Shown here piece by piece: positions 1 through 4,885 of a stretch of DNA of 6,219 nucleotides. The notes beneath the pieces were generated by a model that worked only from the letters and a program-made list of their open reading frames with translations, was not told where the DNA came from and searched no databases. Each line of letters opens with the position of its first letter. Position 1 is the first letter of the stretch. A program made the translations under genes and the position numbers. Origin of the DNA: CAYTUI01 sp964441335 (GTDB taxonomy: Bacteria; Patescibacteriota; Patescibacteriia; UBA1558; 2-01-FULL-52-15); NCBI GenBank assembly GCA_964441335.1, contig CAYTUI010000049.1, positions 1 through 6,219 on the forward strand, written 5' to 3'.

Positions 1-42
1 ATTGATTACAAGACTCCAGCTGAACTGATTCCAAGCTATTGA
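1..42 (+). CDS. C-terminal end of a probable transposase (partial, enters from left edge)
   Basis: Frame 1 is open from the first base and ends at TGA 40-42, giving the tail IDYKTPAELIPSY. The string YKTPAE close to a C-terminus is typical of rve/DDE integrase-core transposases of the IS3 and IS481 kind, where it follows a 'RPH..L' stretch that would lie outside the window. Only 13 residues are visible, so the family assignment rests on pattern memory and cannot be confirmed here. The gene converges on the glycosyltransferase operon, with 81 bases between the two stop codons. I found no terminal inverted repeat in that gap that I would defend. Confidence 0.5.
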   Translation: MDYKTPAELIPSY

Positions 43-123
43 CCGTAATACGTATCGCGCGGTTGGTTACTCTCTCGACCAATATCTTTTATGAAATACG
101 AAAATTAAAATTCGCGACCCACA

Positions 124-1299
124 TTACGACTTTTTTTCAGTTGCTTTCATAAAATAACTCACCAGTTGCTTTCCTACATTGTTCCAAGAGTAGCGACCAA
201 AATCATATGATTGAACCTTAGTCGGGGCGGATTCATAAATTATACTCCGCAAGGCTCTTCGTAAATCAATCTCCGATCCTGCTTTCACCAATTCAATATA
301 TTCATATCCTTTTAAAATCTTAGCTGACCCGGTTTTAACTGTGGTAACTATTTTTTTACCTAAAAAAGCTGCTTGCAGATTAACCATACCAAAAGGTTCA
401 TATAGCGAGGGTGTAACCAAACAATCAGCAATATTTTGAACCAAAGACATATCTTTTTGTTTGATATGTCCTAGGAAAAAAAATGATTTTTGACAAGAAC
501 TTTTTTTAATCAACTCTTTCACCTTAGCGACATATGATTTATCTACTTCTGCGCCAGCTATAATTATAACAAAATCTTTCTTCTGCAGAAGCTTAATAGA
601 TGCTTCAACTAAATAAACCAACCCCTTTTGAGGCACAATTCGCCCAGCGTATAACAGAACAGGAAGATTGGAAGGTATTTTAAGATCACGCTTAAAATTC
701 TCACACGACTCTGATGACTCCAGCTTAAAATCTTTCTGATCTACGCCCCCCGTAACAACGACTAATTTGCTACTATTGATATTATAAAAAACAGCAACTT
801 CTTTAGCCATGTTTCTTGATTTAACAAAAATGACTTTGCTATGGTTCATACATCTTTTTTCCAAAGCAACCAGAACATAATGAATTATCCTTTGAGATAA
901 TGGAACCCCTATCTTATTATCTTTGAGAGTCTGCCGTAAACCTCGCATAGAACTACGTGAAAAATAAAATACTGGTATCTTAATTTCTTTAAAGTTCAAT
1001 AGACCAAACTCCAGAGACTGAATATAAATAACATCAAATTTGTTTATATTTATTTTATTGTGAATAAAGAAATTCAATTTAAAATAATAAATTAAAAAAC
1101 CCAAAAATGGAATTTTCCTAATTGGCAGAAATATTAAGTTAATGTTTGGGTCATTAAAGAAAATAATCTCCGAATTACTATAACAATGAATGACGGTCAC
1201 GGAATGGCCAAGCTCAATAAAACTTTTAGCCTCTTTATAAGCAGAATAACCCATTCCATAACCGAAACCAAAACGCGATGTCAACATTAATATTCTCAC
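124..1299 (-). CDS. GT4-family glycosyltransferase (GT-B fold)
   Basis: The 391-residue protein is predicted to transfer a sugar from a nucleotide-sugar donor, probably at the cytoplasmic face of the membrane; no signal peptide or clear membrane helix is seen. The N-terminal Rossmann half opens with MRILMLTSRF and a glycine-rich loop (about residues 11-18). The C-terminal donor half begins near LLYAGR (215-220): R220 and K225 in GRIVPQKG are the usual phosphate-contacting pair, followed by IIIAGA (246-250) and SLYEPFG (298-304). In the E-x7-E donor motif the first Glu is E301 but the second is Gln (Q309), which is unusual. The start is GTG at 1299-1297, overlapping the upstream TGA by four bases (GTGA), so translation is probably coupled. 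An in-frame ATG four codons later is less likely because it would cut the first beta strand. It is the last gene of the operon and among the most AT-rich in the window. Acceptor and product are unknown. Confidence 0.88.
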   Translation of the reverse strand: MRILMLTSRFGFGYGMGYSAYKEAKSFIELGHSVTVIHCYSNSEIIFFNDPNINLIFLPIRKIPFLGFLIYYFKLNFFIHNKININKFDVIYIQSLEFGLLNFKEIKIPVFYFSRSSMRGLRQTLKDNKIGVPLSQRIIHYVLVALEKRCMNHSKVIFVKSRNMAKEVAVFYNINSSKLVVVTGGVDQKDFKLESSESCENFKRDLKIPSNLPVLLYAGRIVPQKGLVYLVEASIKLLQKKDFVIIIAGAEVDKSYVAKVKELIKKSSCQKSFFFLGHIKQKDMSLVQNIADCLVTPSLYEPFGMVNLQAAFLGKKIVTTVKTGSAKILKGYEYIELVKAGSEIDLRRALRSIIYESAPTKVQSYDFGRYSWNNVGKQLVSYFMKATEKKS

Positions 1300-1976
1300 T
1301 TCTTTTCAACAAAATTATTATAAACACATCTCACTAATTCCTCAGCTATTGCCGATAGCTGACTTATTCGTAATGTCTGTTGAGTCAAAAGCTTTGCCTC
1401 TTTAACTTCTGGGAACGCTCGACACACCTTTTGGCCGCATAATTTTGAATCAAGCTCAATCTCCCCATGAAGATATAGTATTCCGTATTGCAACTCCCTG
1501 AGCCATCTGCTGTATTTAACTTCCCAAAATGCAACATCCTTATCATTTAAATAAACTGCCCGACAACCTTGGGCAAGATCAACAGCTCGTTTATAAATAG
1601 AATATACCGTTATTTCTTCTTCTCGCAGATTACTTAAAGAATCTATACCCCATAATAATCTGTTACGCTGTTTTATCCAAATAAAAAATGTAGGTGGTCT
1701 AAAAATATGCCAGAGATGAGAAAATTCGCTGAGAAATACGACATTAATATCCAATTTTAAATCCTTAATTGTCGATCGAACGTCCTTAATTTTTATTAAA
1801 AAATTATTTTTATCGGCTACATCTTCAACGATGAATAATATATCAATATCACTCCCTTGATGAAAATTATCGGTCAATAAACTACCATAAATATAGGCCG
1901 ATTGAATGGATCTAAATCTCCTAAACTTTAATCTAAGTATTTTCGAAACTTTTTCTATCAATAAATCATTGGGCAT
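1296..1976 (-). CDS. Polymerase-beta-superfamily (MNT-type) nucleotidyltransferase
   Basis: The 226-residue protein carries the signature G31-S32-x10-D43-x-D45 (YGS...SDIDILF) that binds Mg-NTP in minimal nucleotidyltransferases and aminoglycoside/lincosamide nucleotidyltransferases. D76 in LKLDINVV sits where the third carboxylate is expected. The catalytic domain covers about residues 1-115. Residues about 120-226 look mostly helical (for example WLRELQYGILYLHGE) and may bind the substrate or act as a HEPN-like helical partner; I cannot tell which. A good ribosome site, TAGGAG at 1990-1985, lies eight bases before ATG 1976, and its TAG is the stop codon of the upstream PHP gene. The downstream gene overlaps by four bases. 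A DNA polymerase or sugar-1-phosphate nucleotidyltransferase is ruled out by fold and length. Candidate roles are nucleotidylation of a small molecule or of a protein; a toxin-antitoxin MNT role is less likely because no separate HEPN gene is adjacent. Confidence 0.82.
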   Translation of the reverse strand: MPNDLLIEKVSKILRLKFRRFRSIQSAYIYGSLLTDNFHQGSDIDILFIVEDVADKNNFLIKIKDVRSTIKDLKLDINVVFLSEFSHLWHIFRPPTFFIWIKQRNRLLWGIDSLSNLREEEITVYSIYKRAVDLAQGCRAVYLNDKDVAFWEVKYSRWLRELQYGILYLHGEIELDSKLCGQKVCRAFPEVKEAKLLTQQTLRISQLSAIAEELVRCVYNNFVEKK

Positions 1977-1987
1977 ATTTTATTCTC

Positions 1988-2863
1988 CTAATTCTGATTC
2001 AATTCATAATTTGTTAGACGAAAACTCGGTATATTTCGGTCATAACCATACTGCCCGATAGTTGAATCTTTACTATTGCCATGAAAATCAGACCCCCCAG
2101 TATAGTGTATCCCCATACCCTTGACTATTTTCTGAAGTAATAAAATCTGCTCATCAGATGTCTCATTATGATAGACTTCTATACCCGTAATTCCTTTACC
2201 CAACAAATCTCGAATATGCTTTTCATCAAGCGGTTTGGTGACCACACTGACAGATACAAACGGATGCGCAATAATTAAATCCTGTGCCACGTTCCTAAAT
2301 TTTCCTACTAGCCATTCAACCGTAACACCACTCCTCTCTACTGCACATGACTTACCCGGCGCTTGGTACTCGAAATAAACATCCTCAGGTAAAAACCGTT
2401 TTCCATGTCTTTTAATAAACATCTCTTGATTGAATTCTTTTGCACAAATATCGAGAGCGGTCGTCAATGTAACGGGTTGTTTTTCAGAGGGTGATAATTT
2501 ATTGGTAATCTCCAAGCCTTCTTTACGCGAAAGGTCTATCGCCTCCTTCATTTCTGCAATTTTTTGCTGTCGAACTAAATCATTCCGCTCTTTTACTATC
2601 TCGGCCACTATATCAATATCAAAATCATAAGCTAAAACATGAACCTCATCTTCATTATATTTTGCAGTTAGTTCTACCCCAGAAATTACCTTAATACCAG
2701 AATCATAAAGACATTCTTCCAGTTCTCGAACACCAGCAACGCTATTGTGATCAACAAGTGAACAAAATTTCAATTTTTCACGTTTAATAATTACGGCCAG
2801 CTCTGGCACTGATAACTTACCATCTGAATAGGTCGAGTGAAAATGTAAATCAAAATTATTCAT
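1988..2863 (-). CDS. PHP-domain metal-dependent phosphoesterase (YciV/TrpH-like)
   Basis: The 291-residue protein has the full set of PHP metal ligands: H7 and H9 with D14 (HFHSTYSDG), D38-H39 (LVDHNS), E64 (GVELTA), H75 (VHVLAY), H200 (AHPF), H232 and D259/H261 (GGSDFHG). These build a trinuclear metal site that hydrolyses phosphoesters. Length and the mostly helical insertion at about residues 85-190 match the YciV/TrpH/RNase AM group, known from E. coli to act on 3',5'-bisphosphonucleotides and on RNA 5' ends. The substrate here could differ, since this one sits in a kinase-nucleotidyltransferase-glycosyltransferase operon. ATG 2863 is the only start that keeps HFHS near the N-terminus. 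The upstream stop and this start are three bases apart, in the context TAGGATATG, so the AGGA is only one base from ATG and reinitiation is more likely than canonical SD initiation. Confidence 0.88.
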   Translation of the reverse strand: MNNFDLHFHSTYSDGKLSVPELAVIIKREKLKFCSLVDHNSVAGVRELEECLYDSGIKVISGVELTAKYNEDEVHVLAYDFDIDIVAEIVKERNDLVRQQKIAEMKEAIDLSRKEGLEITNKLSPSEKQPVTLTTALDICAKEFNQEMFIKRHGKRFLPEDVYFEYQAPGKSCAVERSGVTVEWLVGKFRNVAQDLIIAHPFVSVSVVTKPLDEKHIRDLLGKGITGIEVYHNETSDEQILLLQKIVKGMGIHYTGGSDFHGNSKDSTIGQYGYDRNIPSFRLTNYELNQN

Positions 2864-2866
2864 ATC

Positions 2867-3892
2867 CTAGTTCTGATTATTAATATACCTTTTTAACAAT
2901 ATCATTTCCGGATCTAAATTTGCGCGCACACGATCATAAAATTGCTCACTCTTTACTGACATCTTTTTTTCGCGCTCGTCTTCAAGCACACTAAGACGCC
3001 AAAGAACAGAATTAACTAAAACAAACTGTTCGTATAACGGTAGCCGGTCGTGAAGATAGATATCTTTGTGCGGCAATCCCTTCTCATACTCTGCTAAAAA
3101 CACTTCTTCTTCATTGTTTGTAAAATTCAATTTTAAAAACATCTTAGCTATATCCATAGCGTTATCACCGGCCGATGCTTGTTCCCAGTCTATTAAAATT
3201 ATTTTCCTTCCATCATCAGTCTGTAATATATTTTTAGCATTAAGATCAAAATGTATTAAAGTGAAATCAGTTTTATTAAAAGCCTCCTCATTAGCCAGGG
3301 CGGATTCTTCAATTTTCTGAATGGCGGCACTTATCATTTTCTTACTTTCTCCTGATTTTTCCGTAAATAAAACTACTTTGTTACGTAAATCTGTCAGACA
3401 CGCTCTTAAATAATCCAGTTGTGTTCCTTCTTTTCTACTACTACCAGGCTTACCAAAGGAATTCAATTCAATAGAGTGTAAGGAGGACATCGTAGTTGCC
3501 AGCTGCTCAATAGTCTTAGAATCAAACTTTTCGATGGCTTTGCCATGGATCTTCTCTTCAAAAAGAATGGTGGCAGATTTAAGAAAACCAGAGATCTCCG
3601 GGGCATAATCATAGCCCCTCCGCCTTAATAATCGTAGGGCAGTATTTTCATGAGTAGCTCTGTCAGAAGCATTATCTGGATTTTTCCAAACCTTTGCGAC
3701 TTGCTGAGGTTGCTGTTCGGGCAGATTAAAAATCAGGGCATAACTCCCCTCATCAAAAGGCTCTGTCTGCAGGAGCTTATCTAGCTCCTCTGGTTGTAAA
3801 CCCAAATTCTTAAGAGTTCGAATTTCAGAGGACGTCAGAGTCAGGCTATTAAATGCCTCATTTCTATTTTCAAATGAATATTTTTCAGGCAT
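2867..3892 (-). CDS. APH/choline-kinase-family phosphotransferase
   Basis: The 341-residue protein has the protein-kinase-like fold of aminoglycoside and choline/homoserine kinases and should phosphorylate a hydroxyl on a small molecule using ATP. Visible elements in order: a helical N-terminal extension (1-42), a P-loop-like strand (FDEGSYALIF, 46-55), the ATP lysine K67 in QVAKVWK, a helix-C glutamate near E82, the hinge about FEEKIHG (111-117), the Brenner motif H214-F-D216-L-N-A-K-N221 with catalytic D216, and the metal-binding D235 in ILIDWEQ. All catalytic residues are present, so it is probably active. It is the first gene of the minus-strand operon. ATG 3892 has no Shine-Dalgarno, and the best promoter places transcription only a few bases ahead of it. 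The substrate is unknown; an aminoglycoside, an aminosugar, choline or another alcohol are all possible. Confidence 0.85.
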   Translation of the reverse strand: MPEKYSFENRNEAFNSLTLTSSEIRTLKNLGLQPEELDKLLQTEPFDEGSYALIFNLPEQQPQQVAKVWKNPDNASDRATHENTALRLLRRRGYDYAPEISGFLKSATILFEEKIHGKAIEKFDSKTIEQLATTMSSLHSIELNSFGKPGSSRKEGTQLDYLRACLTDLRNKVVLFTEKSGESKKMISAAIQKIEESALANEEAFNKTDFTLIHFDLNAKNILQTDDGRKIILIDWEQASAGDNAMDIAKMFLKLNFTNNEEEVFLAEYEKGLPHKDIYLHDRLPLYEQFVLVNSVLWRLSVLEDEREKKMSVKSEQFYDRVRANLDPEMILLKRYINNQN

Positions 3893-3901
3893 ATTAATAT
3901 T

Positions 3902-3930
3902 AAATTAGCACCAATATATAAAATAAACAA
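3902..3930 (-). promoter_or_regulatory. Promoter of the four-gene operon (extended -10)
   Basis: On the minus strand TTGTTT (3930-3925) is separated by 17 bases from TAATTT (3907-3902), which is preceded by TGC, forming an extended -10 element. The predicted start of transcription is near 3895, about three bases before ATG 3892, so the message would be almost leaderless, which agrees with the missing Shine-Dalgarno. A second, weaker candidate is TTGAGG (4005-4000), 17 bases, TAGAGT (3982-3977), which would give a leader of about 80 bases. Confidence 0.5.
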
Positions 3931-3934
3931 CCTC

Positions 3935-3952
3935 TAATCTAAATAGAGATTA
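3935..3952. repeat. Inverted repeat upstream of the operon promoter
   Basis: TAATCT and AGATTA form a perfect 6-base dyad around a 6-base spacer, ending five bases before the -35 box of the kinase operon. A competing pairing CTCTA/TAGAG overlaps it. The position suits an operator for a dimeric regulator, but in AT-rich DNA such a short dyad may arise by chance. Confidence 0.3.
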
Positions 3953-4023
3953 AAATGTTACCAGCCGGTTTTGATTACTCTAAAAATTCTAAGTGTCACC
4001 CTCAACCTAACCCGCTGGGAAAG

Positions 4024-4061
4024 GAAATTAAATAAGAGCCCGCTGCCAAACAGCGAGCTCT
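4024..4061 (-). terminator. Intrinsic terminator of the small cysteine-rich gene
   Basis: On the minus strand an 11-base-pair stem with one T-G wobble (AGAGCTCGCTG, loop TTTGG, CAGCGGGCTCT) is followed by the T-rich tail TTATTTAATTT. It begins 11 bases after the stop codon of the 130-residue gene and separates that transcript from the operon that starts at 3892. Confidence 0.8.
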
Positions 4062-4072
4062 CTTAATGTCTG

Positions 4073-4465
4073 TCACGCACAGGCAGTTATGAGCCTAAGC
4101 AGACCGAATCTCTTCAGACCGTCAGGCTGAGAGGACATCTCCTGCAAAGTCTCAACCAATGTCTTCACCCCGCAATTGAGAGCAATGGCTCCCGGCGAAT
4201 CTCCGGACAACCCGAGGTTTGATAAATCAATCTCAACCTTGCAGGTATCAAATTCCAACTGATCCAGCAACCCGACTTGAAGAGCCTGATCCAGAATGAT
4301 CAAAGATGAGCTCATGTCTTGGTCAGGCGTGCGAATCTTCAACTGTCCTTTTTGTGAACAGTCTTGAAGAGCCATGGCGCAACCAAACATTATGATGGTT
4401 TCACAGTGTCCCTTCAAGCGTTTCAACAACGAGGCTTCTTGATCATTGATTGGCCTCTCGACCAT
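4073..4465 (-). CDS. Hypothetical small cysteine-rich protein (130 aa)
   Basis: I do not recognise this family. It looks like a real gene: GGAGG at 4476-4472 lies six bases before ATG 4465, the best ribosome site in the window, and an intrinsic terminator follows the TGA stop. A longer start at GTG 4471 would sit on the Shine-Dalgarno itself and is rejected. The protein is soluble-looking, with no signal peptide or membrane segment. It has six cysteines (C21, C29, C36, C75, C98, C129) without a zinc-finger spacing I know. Leucine-rich helical stretches (about 10-36, 52-70, 99-110) flank a central strand-like TCKVEIDLSNLGL. The base composition is richer in G and C than the neighbouring operon, so it probably has a different history from it. 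It lies 145 bases downstream of tRNA-Ile on the same strand and may be read from its own weak promoter (TATTAT at 4530-4525, poor -35) or by read-through from the tRNA. Confidence 0.65.
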   Translation of the reverse strand: MVERPINDQEASLLKRLKGHCETIIMFGCAMALQDCSQKGQLKIRTPDQDMSSSLIILDQALQVGLLDQLEFDTCKVEIDLSNLGLSGDSPGAIALNCGVKTLVETLQEMSSQPDGLKRFGLLRLITACA

Positions 4466-4481
4466 GGTCACCCTCCAGTGA

Positions 4482-4510
4482 AACTACCCGCAAACCAAAT
4501 GTGGATAGTT
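4482..4510 (-). promoter_or_regulatory. Stem-loop in the leader of the cysteine-rich gene
   Basis: On the minus strand AACTATCC (4510-4503) pairs with GGGTAGTT (4489-4482) over eight base pairs including one T-G wobble, with a 13-base loop. The wobble pairs only in minus-strand RNA, agreeing with the gene's direction. The stem ends five bases before the GGAGG ribosome site, so it could affect initiation or protect the 5' end. The mRNA start is not known. Confidence 0.45.
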
Positions 4511-4591
4511 GTCTGAAGGCTGAAATAATATGATAAGCGCTTAGTGGGCATACACCCATCTCGTTTATCCCGATGTGGCGGAAAGCCATGA

Positions 4592-4610
4592 GCGAGCGAA
4601 GCGAGTCGAG
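4592..4610. repeat. GCGA-rich simple repeat abutting the tRNA 3' end
   Basis: The 19-base string GCGAGCGAAGCGAGTCGAG is built from repeated GCGAG/CGAG units and abuts the encoded CCA of the tRNA (4611-4613). It is not an inverted repeat and has no T-tail, so it is not a standard terminator. A shorter relative, AGCGAGCGGCG, occurs near 6044-6054 in the gap before infB. Confidence 0.45.
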
Positions 4611-4686
4611 TGGTGGGCCAGGGTGGAATCGAACCACCTACTTCAACCTTATAAGGGTTGCACTCTAACCGATGAGTTACTGGCCC
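4611..4686 (-). tRNA. tRNA-Ile, anticodon UAU, CCA encoded
   Basis: A complete 76-base cloverleaf: acceptor stem GGGCCAG/CTGGCCC with seven pairs, D stem ACTC/GAGT, anticodon stem CAACC/GGTTG with loop CTTATAA, T stem GGTGG/CCACC with loop TTCGATT, discriminator A and genomic CCA. The anticodon UAU is at 4653-4651 and reads AUA, a codon used in this window (the third codon of the GT4 gene). Isoleucine identity is supported by C4-G69, U12-A23, A37, A38 and A73; position 29-41 is A-U instead of the C-G important in E. coli. Most bacteria read AUA with a CAU tRNA carrying lysidine, so a UAU tRNA is uncommon. The D-loop ATCGGTTA and variable loop AAGTA put U at 15 and A at 48, a reversal of the usual purine-pyrimidine Levitt pair. 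It has no promoter of its own and appears to be transcribed from 4819-4791. Confidence 0.9.
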
Positions 4687-4702
4687 AAAATTTTAATCTC
4701 AA

Positions 4703-4774
4703 CACTTATAATACTTAGCGCTCTTCGCCCAAAGGGCGACCGCCCTCTGGGCGGAACCACTGAGCTATGCGCCC
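4703..4774 (-). pseudogene. Broken tRNA-like gene, D-loop interrupted by two hairpins
   Basis: On the minus strand GGGCGCATAGCTCAGTGGTT (4774-4755) is a normal tRNA 5' part: acceptor strand GGGCGCA, UA, D stem GCTC, D-loop with GG. It resumes at 4724 with AGAGCGC, giving the second D strand GAGC. Removing the 30 bases 4754-4725 restores a perfect D arm. After that the likeness decays: an anticodon-like loop ATTATAA is flanked by poorly pairing arms, there is no T arm, and no TGCGCCC 3' acceptor strand occurs in the window. ATTATAA differs by one base from CTTATAA in the intact tRNA-Ile just downstream, so it may be a decayed relative of that gene; this is only suggestive. A D-loop intron is an alternative but would leave the missing 3' half unexplained. 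Confidence 0.6.
4725..4754. repeat. Twin 15-base hairpin element inserted in the tRNA-like D-loop
   Basis: Two perfect hairpins abut without a spare base: TCGCCCAAAGGGCGA (4725-4739) and CCGCCCTCTGGGCGG (4740-4754). Each has six pairs around a three-base loop. They share the core CGCCC...GGGCG, and their outer pair differs by a compensating change (T-A against C-G). Their boundaries coincide with the break in the tRNA-like D-loop. Confidence 0.85.
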
Positions 4775-4790
4775 GTGCTAACCGCCTGAC

Positions 4791-4819
4791 AGCATAACAT
4801 TTGTATAATTATGCGACAA
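4791..4819 (-). promoter_or_regulatory. Promoter for the tRNA-like relic and tRNA-Ile
   Basis: On the minus strand TTGTCG (4819-4814) and TATGCT (4796-4791) are 17 bases apart, and TGT before the -10 makes it an extended -10 element. The expected transcription start is near 4784, ten bases before the tRNA-like 5' end and about 98 bases before mature tRNA-Ile. No other promoter is seen before the intact tRNA, so its precursor probably carries the hairpin-bearing relic as a leader removed by RNase P. Confidence 0.6.
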
Positions 4820-4867
4820 GACTATTTTATCAGTTAAAAGTAAAAAACGACACCCTGCCGTCAATTG

Positions 4868-4885
4868 CCTACTACCTACTACCTA
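4868..4885 (-). repeat. Short TAGTAGG tandem repeat carrying stops in all frames
   Basis: Starting with the stop codon of the DHH-like gene, the minus strand reads TAGGTAGTAGGTAGTAGG. The TAG triplets fall in all three frames, so any ribosome reading past the gene would stop here. It may be a replication-slippage product with no function. Confidence 0.5.

Noticed and set aside
43..123. Possible terminator or insertion-sequence end between the operon and the left-edge gene
   Set aside because: TTGGT/ACCAA (five pairs, long loop) and the palindrome ATACGTAT are present, but there is no T-tail and no matching inverted repeat elsewhere in the window.
1296..1976. Toxin-antitoxin (MNT/HEPN) pair
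   Set aside because: There is no separate small HEPN gene with an RX4-6H motif next to the nucleotidyltransferase; its neighbours are larger metabolic-type enzymes.
2430..2630. Plus-strand ORF of 66 codons
   Set aside because: It lies wholly inside the PHP phosphoesterase gene on the other strand, which has a complete active site; it has no ribosome site or recognisable content.
3066..3320. Plus-strand ORF of 84 codons
   Set aside because: It lies opposite the Brenner-motif region of the kinase gene and is a shadow of that coding sequence.
4443..4637. Minus-strand ORF of 64 codons starting MVRFHPGPP
   Set aside because: It starts at a GTG inside the T arm of the tRNA-Ile and runs through the GCGA repeat and the leader of the next gene. 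This kind of peptide is a known artefact of translating tRNA 3' ends.
4592..4754. CRISPR-like array
   Set aside because: The two 15-base hairpins abut with no spacers, and the GCGA block is a simple repeat; no repeat-spacer pattern exists.
4687..4790. T-box or other riboswitch in the leader before the tRNA
   Set aside because: No T-box sequence or antiterminator is seen; the tRNA 5'-half likeness and the two hairpins explain the structure better.
4842..4862. Possible terminator of the DHH-like gene (run of six T on the minus strand)
   Set aside because: The sequence before the T-run forms only a three-pair GAC/GTC stem with an eight-base loop, too weak to call an intrinsic terminator.
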